From assembly GCA_965223355.1 (NCBI GenBank), contig CBDCWE010000003.1:3534001-3598000 (forward strand): 64,000 bases of DNA, written 5' to 3'. Every line of letters starts with the position of its first letter. Within the stretch, counting starts at the first letter, position 1. Under the pieces are notes generated by a model. It saw only the letters and a program-made list of their open reading frames with translations, ran no database searches and was not told the DNA's origin. Positions 28,644 to 36,500 of the stretch are shown here, one piece after another. Both the position numbers and the translations under genes were made by a program. This DNA is from Tectiglobus sp965223355 (lineage in GTDB: Bacteria; Pseudomonadota; Alphaproteobacteria; Rhizobiales; Hyphomicrobiaceae).

Positions 28644-28829
28644 TCAGTCCCGGCGGGGCCGGTATACCTTGGCGCCTTCGTCCCAGGTGAGATCGCCAAG
28701 ATCCTTTGGCTGGTGCGGCTCCGGTTTGGTGCGAACGCTGGCCGTTGCCCGGCGGTGCGCGCTGGCAAGCCAGCGGTAGCCTGCATAAGCCAGCGTTCCG
28801 GCGACTGCGAAAGCGATAAGCTGTGGCAC
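28644..28829 (-). CDS. Small membrane-anchored protein downstream of the S49 peptidase
   Basis: A 61-residue protein: MPQLIAFAVAGTLAYAGYRWL is a single membrane segment, followed by a soluble tail of about 40 residues ending DLGDLTWDEGAKVYRPRRD. The Trp-Asp-Glu-Gly tail motif looks conserved rather than random. It follows the S49 peptidase gene by 33 bp in the same direction and is probably in its operon. Confidence 0.6.
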   Translation of the reverse strand: MPQLIAFAVAGTLAYAGYRWLASAHRRATASVRTKPEPHQPKDLGDLTWDEGAKVYRPRRD

Positions 28830-28862
28830 GGTTCTCGGCCTCCTATGCCGACGCTGCCGCGA

Positions 28863-29705
28863 TCATAACCCGAACCGTGACCAAAGCAACCGCGCTTCAA
28901 CGGCGGCGATGAGTTCGTCACCCAGTGACAGCGGCAAACGCGCGGCGCCATGATCCATGGCAAACCCCGGGGCCCTGCGGAAACGGCTGAGCCATCCGCC
29001 GCCGCCGACCGCGACGGCGCGGAGTTTGACCTTGTCGCCGAAGAGTTCGCGCATTTTCGTGCGCACATCGCTGACGCCGTCGATCAGGCCGAGTTCCAGG
29101 GCTTTGCGTGCCGACCAAAACTCGCCTGAGAACAACTCGCCGTCGGCACCGGTCAGCTTGCCCGCGCGGCGGTCTTTGACGACGCCGATGAAGGCATCGT
29201 GGACATCCTTCTGGATCGCTTTGATGCGGGCGATGTCCTGCGGATCTTCGGGTTTGAAGGCATCCAACGTCGACTTGCAGTCGCCGGCCGTATAAACACG
29301 GCGATCGACACCGAGCCTGGCGATCGCCTGATGGAAGCCGAACCCGGCAAAGATGACGCCGATGGAGCCGATGATCGAGGAGGCGTCCGCGTAGATTTCG
29401 TCACCGGCAACGGCCAGGTAATAGCCTCCCGATGCGGCGACATCCTCACAGAAGACATAGACCTTCTTGTTCTTTTCTTCGGCGAAATGCCGGATCCGCT
29501 TGAGGATCAGGCTCGATTGAACGGCGGAGCCACCGGGCGAGTTGATGACAAGCGCCACGGCCGGCAGCTTGGACATCGAAAAGGCACGCTCGATCGGGCC
29601 ACTGAGGGTGGCGATGGAAATTCCGGGACGCAGCGGCGTCGCCATGCCGATGGGGCCGGACAGGCGCAGAACCGGCACAGTCGGTCGTGAGCTAAAGGGC
29701 CACAT
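28863..29705 (-). CDS. S49-family serine peptidase (SohB/SppA-like)
   Basis: A 280-residue half-length SppA-type peptidase with a Ser/Lys dyad. The nucleophile Ser lies in VAASGGYYLAVAGDEIYA (about residue 108); the general-base Lys fits DRRAGKLTG (about 160). INSPGGSAVQSSL is the oxyanion region. The family degrades signal peptides or quality-control substrates at the inner membrane, but here the N-terminus (MWPFSSRPTVPVLRLSGPIG) has no clear anchor. ATG 29705 follows a perfect GGAGGA five bases before. It sits in the conserved order polyprenyl synthase, DUF2007, methyltransferase, S49 peptidase, glyQS. Confidence 0.88.
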   Translation of the reverse strand: MWPFSSRPTVPVLRLSGPIGMATPLRPGISIATLSGPIERAFSMSKLPAVALVINSPGGSAVQSSLILKRIRHFAEEKNKKVYVFCEDVAASGGYYLAVAGDEIYADASSIIGSIGVIFAGFGFHQAIARLGVDRRVYTAGDCKSTLDAFKPEDPQDIARIKAIQKDVHDAFIGVVKDRRAGKLTGADGELFSGEFWSARKALELGLIDGVSDVRTKMRELFGDKVKLRAVAVGGGGWLSRFRRAPGFAMDHGAARLPLSLGDELIAAVEARLLWSRFGL

Positions 29706-29840
29706 TTGTCCTCCAACCAGGCTCTCAGATATCAAAGTCCGCATTGCTTGCAGATTTAACCAATCTTGCCTTGGTCCGCCAGCAGGAATGTTGCCCGGAT
29801 CAGTTCCGCCTTACAGCGTTTCGGCGCCGCCCCCGAAACG

Positions 29841-30665
29841 CTATAGCGGCCAACTCGTCGGGCTTCGCAAAACCTTGTCGATGTCCGCCCGAAAGCCGTG
29901 CGAGGATCCGTGCAGGACAATGCCGGGCAGCAGCTTGGTTGGCGCCCGACTGCCCTTTGTGCCGCGCACGATGATGCGGCTCGCCGTGTCGGTCTGACGC
30001 GGATGCAAGGGCTGTATCAGCAATTCGCCAAAATGCTTGGCAAAGGCGCTTGCAACGTCGACCACGCAGTCGGCGCGATGAATCATCGTTGCCGTGCCGC
30101 CGGGCCGCGCCATGGCCGCCATGAAGGCCACCCAGCGACCGAGACCGCCGGGCTCAAGCGCGTGCGCGTGCGCTTTCAAGACGTCAACGGGCGGCCGGAT
30201 TGTACCGATCTCGAAGAACGGCGGGTTGCTCACGACCTGATCGAATGTTCCGGCCTCGAGGTCGCGGGCGTGGTCGCCGTGGCCTGGTTCTGCCGCGGTG
30301 GCCGCCAGGACGTCGCCCGCAACCACCGTGACCCGGCCGTCGAGCCGGTTGCGGGCGATGTTTTGGGCCGCCAGACTGCACAATGCACGCTGTCGTTCGA
30401 TCAGTACGACGTTGGCGCCGGGCACGCGCGCTGCGATCGCAAGGCCGACGACGCCAACGCCTGCACCAACGTCGAGAACGCGCGTTTGGGGCCGATCGAG
30501 ATCAGGCACGGTGGCCGCCAGAAACACGGCATCGAAACCAGCACGATAGCCGTTCTCGGGCTGCAAAATTCTCAGCGTTGCGCCGAGAAAGGCATCGTCG
30601 GTGGTCACCGGTTGAACGTCGGGGGCGATCCGTCGGTCACCGGTTGCGCTAGTCGAACAGACCAT
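29841..30665 (-). CDS. tRNA1(Val) adenine-N6-methyltransferase-like protein (TrmN6/YfiC type)
   Basis: A 274-residue class I methyltransferase. The SAM loop is VLDVGAGVGVVGLAIAAR (about residues 62-79) and the amino-methylase motif IV is VVSNPPFFEIG (about 147-157), as in TrmN6, which modifies A37 of tRNA-Val. The start overlaps the DUF2007 gene by 17 bp, so the two are coupled. RNA target not proven. The tail continues to SFGFRADID-type helices with no extra domain. Confidence 0.8.
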   Translation of the reverse strand: MVCSTSATGDRRIAPDVQPVTTDDAFLGATLRILQPENGYRAGFDAVFLAATVPDLDRPQTRVLDVGAGVGVVGLAIAARVPGANVVLIERQRALCSLAAQNIARNRLDGRVTVVAGDVLAATAAEPGHGDHARDLEAGTFDQVVSNPPFFEIGTIRPPVDVLKAHAHALEPGGLGRWVAFMAAMARPGGTATMIHRADCVVDVASAFAKHFGELLIQPLHPRQTDTASRIIVRGTKGSRAPTKLLPGIVLHGSSHGFRADIDKVLRSPTSWPL

Positions 30666-30888
30666 CTTTCCGCTTGATCCATTTTTCCAGTCCGGCCTCG
30701 ATCAGCACGTCTTTCGCCTTGTCTTCGTCGTCGCCATCGACCAGCAGGCGCTTCGGCAACACGCCGATCGAGCCTTCCAAAACGGACATGTTTTGATCGG
30801 CGACGACGACGATCAGACCGGCATCGCGCAACAGCACTTCCGCGAAGTTCAACAAGACCGGGTCGTTGGTTCGCATCAATTCTATCAT
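30649..30888 (-). CDS. DUF2007-family protein
   Basis: A 79-residue protein: MIELMRTNDPVLLNFAEVLL, GLIVVVADQNMS, LPKRLLVDGDDEDKAKDVL, GLEKWIKR. It matches the small DUF2007 alpha/beta fold (putative signal-transducing protein) common in alphaproteobacteria next to this methyltransferase. ATG 30888 follows GGGAAGAC; the open frame extends to 30942 but without a ribosome site. Confidence 0.85.
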   Translation of the reverse strand: MIELMRTNDPVLLNFAEVLLRDAGLIVVVADQNMSVLEGSIGVLPKRLLVDGDDEDKAKDVLIEAGLEKWIKRKDGLFD

Positions 30889-30942
30889 GTCTTCCCATAC
30901 GACAGCTATCGAGCGTCGGCCCTCCCAACGCACGCCGATCAA

Positions 30943-31279
30943 GTCTTTCGCAATGCGGCAATCTGCCGTGAATGTGTCGGCCCGCCAATCGGACTATACC
31001 TAGGCCCGTAAGCTCATAAGGTCCGGACGCATTGGTATCAGCCAATTTGCGGCGCTGCCAGGCGCGAGAATGCAGACAATGTGGTTCATTTTCAAATCCT
31101 GGCGCCGCCGCAGCGCAGCACGTTGGCGATCTTCTGCGGACACCGGTTTGGCATTGCGGTCTCAAGCGTTGCGCGATGCCAATGGACAACCGGCCGTTTC
31201 GCGGTGGTGCGCCTGGCGTATCTTGGCCAAATCGGCGCCAATGTGCCCGGATTTATGAGTTTACGGGCCAAGTGTTCCT
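30943..31279. promoter_or_regulatory. Divergent region between DUF2007 and ispB, no gene
   Basis: About 340 bp before the inverted repeat copy. Frames here have no coding character. It should contain the promoter of the leftward DUF2007/methyltransferase/S49 block; the ispB promoter may lie here or inside the adjacent repeat. Confidence 0.35.
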
Positions 31280-31403
31280 GATCCGACGGATGCGACCCAT
31301 CCGTCTCAGCCGGAAAACTAGGCTAACCTGTTATTTGTGTTCTGGAGTAACGGACGCTTGACGAGTTCCACCCGGGACTCAAGCGTCTGATCCGGACCAC
31401 TAG
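31280..31403. repeat. Third repeat family, copy 2 (inverted relative to 28467)
   Basis: Reads the reverse complement of 28467-28595 with few changes: GATCCGACGGATG, CCGGAAAACTAGGCTAACC, GAGTAACGGACGCTTGACG, ending GGACCACTAG at 31403. It lies 23 bp before the ispB start, so its right part is the ispB leader. Confidence 0.85.
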
Positions 31404-31425
31404 CTCACGGCTTAGACACGAGGTG

Positions 31426-32448
31426 ATGGTTTTGGGCATCGTTGTGCCACTTGGAGAGTCTCGCGATCCGGTGCAAGGTTTGCAACCTATGCTGGAGCTC
31501 ACCGGAGACGACATGGGCGCGGTCAATCGGATCATCCTCGACAAGGCCGTCTCCGACGTCGAGATGATACCGGAACTGGCGCATCATCTGATCGATTCCG
31601 GTGGCAAACGATTGCGCCCGATGTTAACCATAGCTGCTGCCAAGTTGGCCGGCTACGTTGGCGACGGCCACATCCGGCTGGCGGCCAGCGTCGAGTTCAT
31701 GCATACCGCGACGCTGTTGCACGACGATGTCGTGGACGAGAGCGATTATCGCCGCGGCAAGCAGGCGGCGCGGTTGCTATGGGGCAACCAGGCGAGCGTG
31801 TTGGTCGGCGACTTCCTGTTGGGTCAGGCTTTCCGCATGATGGTTGAAGTCGGTTCGCTGCCGGCCTTGAAGATCCTGTCGAACGCCGCCGCAGTGATCG
31901 CGGAAGGCGAAGTCATGCAACTTGCCGCGGCCAAGGATCTGACCACCACCGAGGATGCCTATCTAAGCATTATTAGCGCCAAAACTGCGGCGCTGTTCTC
32001 GGCCGCCGCGGAGGTTGGCGGTGCGATTGGCGAACGGCCGACTGCGGAGCAGGCGGCCTTGCGCTCGTACGGCAGATCCCTTGGCATTGCGTTCCAACTT
32101 GTCGATGACGCCCTCGACTATTGCGGCGATAGTTTAGACCTCGGTAAATCCGTGGGCGATGATTTCCGTGAAGGCAAGATTACGCTGCCGGTGATTCTGG
32201 CCTACCGCCGCGGCGATGAGGCCGAACGCGCGTTCTTGCAGCGAACCATCGGCGAGGGCCGCATCGAGGACGGCGATCTCGAGCACGCGATGCATCTGAT
32301 GGTCCGCTACCAGACCACCGCGGCGACACTGGAGCGGGCGCGCTACTATGGCTCCGTTGCGCGCGATGCAATGGCAACTTTTCCACAGAGCGTGCCAAAG
32401 CAGGCGATGTTGAACGTTGTCGATTTTTGTGTCGATCGGGCAAGCTAG
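31426..32448 (+). CDS. ispB: Polyprenyl (octaprenyl/decaprenyl) diphosphate synthase
   Basis: A 340-residue trans-isoprenyl diphosphate synthase. The first Asp-rich motif is LLHDDVVDE (about residue 100), the second QLVDDALDY (about 226), with GGKRLRPML upstream. It makes the long side chain of ubiquinone. A GTG at 31423 is an alternative start. The sequence upstream of ATG is from the third repeat family. The stop TAG is inside the CTAG that begins the next palindromic repeat. Confidence 0.93.
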   Translation: MVLGIVVPLGESRDPVQGLQPMLELTGDDMGAVNRIILDKAVSDVEMIPELAHHLIDSGGKRLRPMLTIAAAKLAGYVGDGHIRLAASVEFMHTATLLHDDVVDESDYRRGKQAARLLWGNQASVLVGDFLLGQAFRMMVEVGSLPALKILSNAAAVIAEGEVMQLAAAKDLTTTEDAYLSIISAKTAALFSAAAEVGGAIGERPTAEQAALRSYGRSLGIAFQLVDDALDYCGDSLDLGKSVGDDFREGKITLPVILAYRRGDEAERAFLQRTIGEGRIEDGDLEHAMHLMVRYQTTAATLERARYYGSVARDAMATFPQSVPKQAMLNVVDFCVDRAS

Positions 32449-32583
32449 AGCAACCTGCCTTTATTCGGAATCGGAACGATCCCGAATAAAGGCAGAAAGT
32501 TGCTCGCTTCTAAAGTGGCGATCATCTTTGTGCTTTAAGTTGGAACCGCAATAGCGGTTCCAACTTAAAGCACAAAGATCTGG
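32445..32583. repeat. CTAG repeat, full-length copy with one mutated end
   Basis: Hairpin B, linker (GCTTCTAAAGTGGCG), hairpin A. Left CTAG holds the ispB stop. The right end reads GATCTGG instead of GATCTAG, so the terminal tetranucleotide has decayed. Confidence 0.92.
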
Positions 32584-32651
32584 ACTTGCGCACGATCAGC
32601 CACGGCCTATCCTGCATGCAACAACGCAACCACGGACCGGGAGGACTAGGG

Positions 32652-34298
32652 ATGCGCGGCCTGATGCAGGACCAGCCGTTGCTGATTTCATCACTGATCA
32701 AACACGCCTCTGTCTATCACAAACATGGTGGTGTCTGCGAGATGAGCGCCACCGGCGAACTGCAGCGCTGGACCTATCCGGTACTGCATCAAAGGGCTGC
32801 GAAACTGGCCCATGCGCTGGATCGTCTCGGCGTCAAAGCCGGCGAGCGCATTGGAACGATCGCGTGGAACGACCACCGGCATTTCGAGATCTATTTCGCC
32901 GTGTCCGGCATAGGCGCGATTTGCCATACGATTAATCCGCGGCTGTTTTCCGAGCAGCTGTCCTACATCATCCGCCATGCCGAAGACCGCTGGCTGTGTG
33001 TCGATGCCAGCCTGCTGGCCGGCGTCGAAACGGTCATCGATGACATTGCCGACACCATTGCCGGCATCATTGTTATCGGCGATGTGGCTGGCGACAGTCC
33101 GTTGGCACAGCGCACGCGACTGATTTCGTATGAGGATCTGATTGCTCCCGAGGCTGTCGCCTATGACTGGCCGGTGTTCGATGAAAACACCGCTTCGAGC
33201 CTGTGTTACACCTCGGGCACGACCGGCAATCCCAAGGGGGTGCTCTATTCGCACCGCTCGACCCTGTTGCACGCCTGGACGCTGGCGTTGCCCGACATGG
33301 TCGGTATTCGCGCTGTCGATGTCATCCTGCCGATCGTTCCGATGTTCCATGTCAATGCCTGGGGTACGCCCTATGCCGCGGCAATGACCGGCGCGAGCAT
33401 GGCAATGCCCGGCCCGAAACTCGACGGTGCCTCGCTCTACAAACTGATCTGGGAGGCAGGTGTCACCTATGCCGCCGGTGTGCCGACCGTTTGGCTTGGC
33501 CTGCAGCAGCACTTGCAGGCAACCGGCGGCGCCCTGCCCAAGGGGTTGCGCGGCTTGGTTGGCGGTTCGGCGCTGCCGCAGGCCATGGTCGAGAAATTCG
33601 ACAACGACTACGGCGTTCGCCTTGAGCACGGCTGGGGCATGACCGAAATGAGCCCGGTTGGAGCCTACAATGCGCCGAAGCCTGAAAACAAGGATATGTC
33701 CCGGGAAGACTACTACGTCCATTCAAACAAACAGGGCCGGCCACCGTTTGGTGTCGACATGAAAATCATCGACGACGACGGCAACTGTCTGGCGCACGAC
33801 GGCGAGGCGGCCGGTGAGTTGTGCGTAAAGGGGCCATGGATCACCAGTGGGTATTACAACACGCACGAGGGCGACGATCAGTTCACCGCCGACGGCTGGT
33901 TTCGCACGGGCGATGTCGCCAAGATCGACGCCAGCGGTTATCTCCACCTTGTTGACCGCGTCAAGGACCTGATCAAGTCGGGCGGTGAATGGATCAGCTC
34001 GATCGACGTCGAAAATCTGGCGATGGGGATTGCCGGCGTCAAAGAGGCGGCCGCCGTGCCGGCAAAGCACGACAAGTGGGGCGAACGGCCAGTGTTGATT
34101 ATCGTCAGGGAGGACGCCAGCACGCTCGATGAAGCCGGTGTCCGCGACTATCTCAGGCAACATCTGTCATCATGGATGATGCCGGATGCCGTGGTTTTCG
34201 TCGACCAGCTGCCGCACACCGCGACCGGCAAACTGCTCAAACGCCAACTGCGCGAAGAGTATGCGGACTTCCTGATGAAGCCGGGCGGGATTGGTTAA
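32652..34298 (+). CDS. Acyl-CoA synthetase (AMP-forming), medium/long-chain or DmdB-like
   Basis: A 548-residue ANL-superfamily ligase. The ATP P-loop is YTSGTTGNPKGV (about residue 186), A5 is HGWGMTEMSPV, and A7-A8 is WFRTGDVAKIDASGYLHLVDRVKDLIKSGGEWIS (read in parts). The A10 lysine is in TATGKLLKRQLR near the C-terminus. It activates a fatty or short-chain carboxylic acid to the acyl-CoA. The overall pattern resembles long-chain fatty-acyl-CoA ligases and 3-methylmercaptopropionyl-CoA ligase DmdB. ATG 32652 follows GGGAGGACTAGGG. Confidence 0.88.
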   Translation: MRGLMQDQPLLISSLIKHASVYHKHGGVCEMSATGELQRWTYPVLHQRAAKLAHALDRLGVKAGERIGTIAWNDHRHFEIYFAVSGIGAICHTINPRLFSEQLSYIIRHAEDRWLCVDASLLAGVETVIDDIADTIAGIIVIGDVAGDSPLAQRTRLISYEDLIAPEAVAYDWPVFDENTASSLCYTSGTTGNPKGVLYSHRSTLLHAWTLALPDMVGIRAVDVILPIVPMFHVNAWGTPYAAAMTGASMAMPGPKLDGASLYKLIWEAGVTYAAGVPTVWLGLQQHLQATGGALPKGLRGLVGGSALPQAMVEKFDNDYGVRLEHGWGMTEMSPVGAYNAPKPENKDMSREDYYVHSNKQGRPPFGVDMKIIDDDGNCLAHDGEAAGELCVKGPWITSGYYNTHEGDDQFTADGWFRTGDVAKIDASGYLHLVDRVKDLIKSGGEWISSIDVENLAMGIAGVKEAAAVPAKHDKWGERPVLIIVREDASTLDEAGVRDYLRQHLSSWMMPDAVVFVDQLPHTATGKLLKRQLREEYADFLMKPGGIG

Positions 34299-34411
34299 GG
34301 GCCGAGCCCTTAGCCAATCGCCGCGTTGCGGCGATCGATGAGGGGCTTTCAGCCCCGCAAACTCCCCGACCAGGGGATGGCTCTCCTGGACCTCGGACCG
34401 GAATGGCTACG
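34299..34411. repeat. REP-like repeat, copy 1
   Basis: About 90 bp with stems ATCGCCGCGTTGCGGCGAT and GAGGGGCTTTCAGCCCC, then CTCCCCGACCAGGGGATG. An inverted copy of some 80 bp lies at 38212-38297, after the amidohydrolase. It may act as a terminator for the acyl-CoA ligase gene. Confidence 0.75.
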
Positions 34412-34480
34412 CTATAAGCGCGGGACGCCGGCTGGGAATACGTCCACATCGCCATCGACGATCACAGCCGCATGGCATAG
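34412..34480 (+). pseudogene. Fragment of an IS481-type transposase
   Basis: The frame encodes RDAGWEYVHIAIDDHSRMA and then stops. This is the DDE-domain strand typical of IS481/IS3-like integrases (..EYVHIAIDDHSR). Only about 23 codons remain, with no ends visible. Confidence 0.6.
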
Positions 34481-34506
34481 TCGGCAATAACCGATTGCGA
34501 CCGCAA

Positions 34507-34645
34507 CTAGAGCAACCTGTCTTTATTCGGAATCGGAACGATCCCGAATAAAGACAGAAAGTTGCTCGCCTCTAAAGTAGCGATCATCTTTGTGCTTTAA
34601 GTTGGAACCGCAATGGCGGTTCCAACTTAAAGCACGATGATCTAG
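34507..34645. repeat. CTAG repeat, full-length copy
   Basis: 139 bp CTAG to CTAG, orientation hairpin B, linker, hairpin A. Hairpin B arms have CTGTCTTTATTC / GAATAAAGACAG, a paired base change against the common GCC form; hairpin A loop is AATGG. Almost identical to the copy at 42841-42978, so these two are the most recently related pair. Confidence 0.92.
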
Positions 34646-34700
34646 TTCGACTGGTCTGTGCGTTCTATGCTGCCGCGCGACGGCATAACCGGAGATCGCG

Positions 34701-36410
34701 ATGCGAACGTCCCACTGGCGAACCAACAGCCGGTCCGACTTCACCTGTGAGAAGCAGCCCGTTCAAGGGGCGAACGGGATTGTTGTCGCCAACCATCCTC
34801 TCGGAACCGCCGCGGGAGCCGAAATGCTGGCGGCCGGCGGCAACGCCGTCGACGCGGCGGTTGCAACACTCCTCGCCCTCACCGTGGTTGAGCCGATGAT
34901 GGTCGGCCTCATCGGCGGCGGCATGATGCATATCCGCCTCTCCGACGGTCGCGGCGTGGTGCTCGATGGTCAAAGCCAGGCGCCCGCGGCCGCCACGCCG
35001 GACATGTTCGAATGTGTCAGCGACGAAATCGCGACGCGGTTGGAAACGGTCGGCCGCAGGAATGCCTGTGGGCCGATGGCGACGGCGACTGCCGGCAACC
35101 TGCCGGCCTGGGTCGAGGCGCTCGAAACGTTCGGCACCTTGTCGTTGGCCGACGTCATTGCGCCTGCCATCCGCCATGCCGAGCGCGGCTTCTTGACGAC
35201 GCCCTATCTGTTTGAGTGCACCGGCGAAGCCGCCGCCGACATGGCGAAGGACCAAGCAATCGCGTCGCTGTTTCTGCCCGGCGGCAACCCGATCCCGCCG
35301 GGCTCGCGCTTAATCCAGCCGGCCTATGCCGAAACGCTGAAATGCATTGCGCGCGAGGGCCCGGGCGCGCTGCACGGCGGGGCAATCGGCCAGGCGGTTG
35401 ACGAATTCATGACGCGCAACGGCGGTCTGCTGTCGCTGCATGACCTGGCCGACTACCGGATCATCGAACGCGAACCGGTGCGCGGCACCTACCGCGGCGT
35501 TGAGATCATCGCCCCACCGCCGCCGTCATCGGGTGGTGTGCACGTCATCCAGATGCTCAACATTCTGTCCGGCTTCGACATTGCCGGCGCCGGGTTCGGC
35601 ACGCCACAGTCGGCCCACCTGATCGCCGAGGCGATCAAAATCGCCTTCAGCGATCGCGACGCCGCAACCGGTGATCCGGCATTTCTAGATGTTCCGGTCG
35701 AGACTCTAACGGCTTTGGCCTATGCCGATAAACGCCGTGCCGAAATCAATCCAAAGGCTGCCAGATCCTGGCAACCGGGCGTTTCGCCGTTCGCTGCCAC
35801 CGGCGAAGCTAGCGGCCACACCACGCATATGACGGTCGTCGACAAAGACGGCAACATCGTCGTCGCCACCCATACGATCAACAGTCTGTTCGGTGCGCGC
35901 TACATCATTGGCGAGACCGGCATGATCGCCAACAACTACATGTACCTGTTCGATCCCCACCCCGGCCGTGCCCTGTCGATCGCGCCCGGCAAACGGGTGC
36001 CGACGTCGATGTCACCGATCATTGCGACGCGGGACGGACGGGTGGAATTTGCCTTCGGACTGACCGGCGGTGTGCGCATCTTTCCGTCCGCCATGCAGGC
36101 GATCGTCAACATCGTTGCCCACGGTATGTCGTTGCAGGAGGCCTTCGAGGCGCCCCGCATCTGGACCCAGGGCGGCGTTCTCGAACTGGAGGCCGGCCAT
36201 GACGGCGGATTGCCAGGCGAAATGGCCGCCCTCGGTCACGATCCGGTGGTCAAGCCGCATCTTGGCGGCGGCATAAACGGTGTCAGGCAGCTGGCGGAGG
36301 GGACGTGGGAAGGCGCGGCCTGCTGGCGTGCCGACGGCACGGCCATCGCGCTCGGTGGCGGTCTTGCTCGCGAAGGCGTAAGGTTCTGGCCGGAACAGCG
36401 CACCGGTTGA
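34701..36410 (+). CDS. ggt: Gamma-glutamyltransferase-family protein
   Basis: A 569-residue Ntn-hydrolase proenzyme. Self-cleavage is expected before the Thr of GHTTHMTVVDKDGN (about residue 372). The large subunit has GGNAVDAAVATLLALTVVEP and GGGMMHIRL; the small subunit has NNYMYLFDPHPG and the glycine-rich TGGVRIFP. It hydrolyses or transfers gamma-glutamyl groups, or acts on acyl amides in GGT-like subfamilies. No Sec signal peptide is visible, so a cytoplasmic place is likely, unlike E. coli Ggt. Next to an amidohydrolase, suggesting amide catabolism. Confidence 0.9.
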   Translation: MRTSHWRTNSRSDFTCEKQPVQGANGIVVANHPLGTAAGAEMLAAGGNAVDAAVATLLALTVVEPMMVGLIGGGMMHIRLSDGRGVVLDGQSQAPAAATPDMFECVSDEIATRLETVGRRNACGPMATATAGNLPAWVEALETFGTLSLADVIAPAIRHAERGFLTTPYLFECTGEAAADMAKDQAIASLFLPGGNPIPPGSRLIQPAYAETLKCIAREGPGALHGGAIGQAVDEFMTRNGGLLSLHDLADYRIIEREPVRGTYRGVEIIAPPPPSSGGVHVIQMLNILSGFDIAGAGFGTPQSAHLIAEAIKIAFSDRDAATGDPAFLDVPVETLTALAYADKRRAEINPKAARSWQPGVSPFAATGEASGHTTHMTVVDKDGNIVVATHTINSLFGARYIIGETGMIANNYMYLFDPHPGRALSIAPGKRVPTSMSPIIATRDGRVEFAFGLTGGVRIFPSAMQAIVNIVAHGMSLQEAFEAPRIWTQGGVLELEAGHDGGLPGEMAALGHDPVVKPHLGGGINGVRQLAEGTWEGAACWRADGTAIALGGGLAREGVRFWPEQRTG

Positions 36411-36500
36411 TCCGGACATCGCCTTGGCGTGTTTGCCCGAAAACCGCGCGCAACCAAATCCCGCCCGCACCGGGCACCGACGGCATCGAGGAGCCGGCCT

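Noticed and set aside
28467..31403. Composite transposon carrying the S49 peptidase, methyltransferase and DUF2007 genes
   Set aside because: There is no transposase, and the gene order agrees with the conserved alphaproteobacterial block; two independent repeat insertions explain it better.
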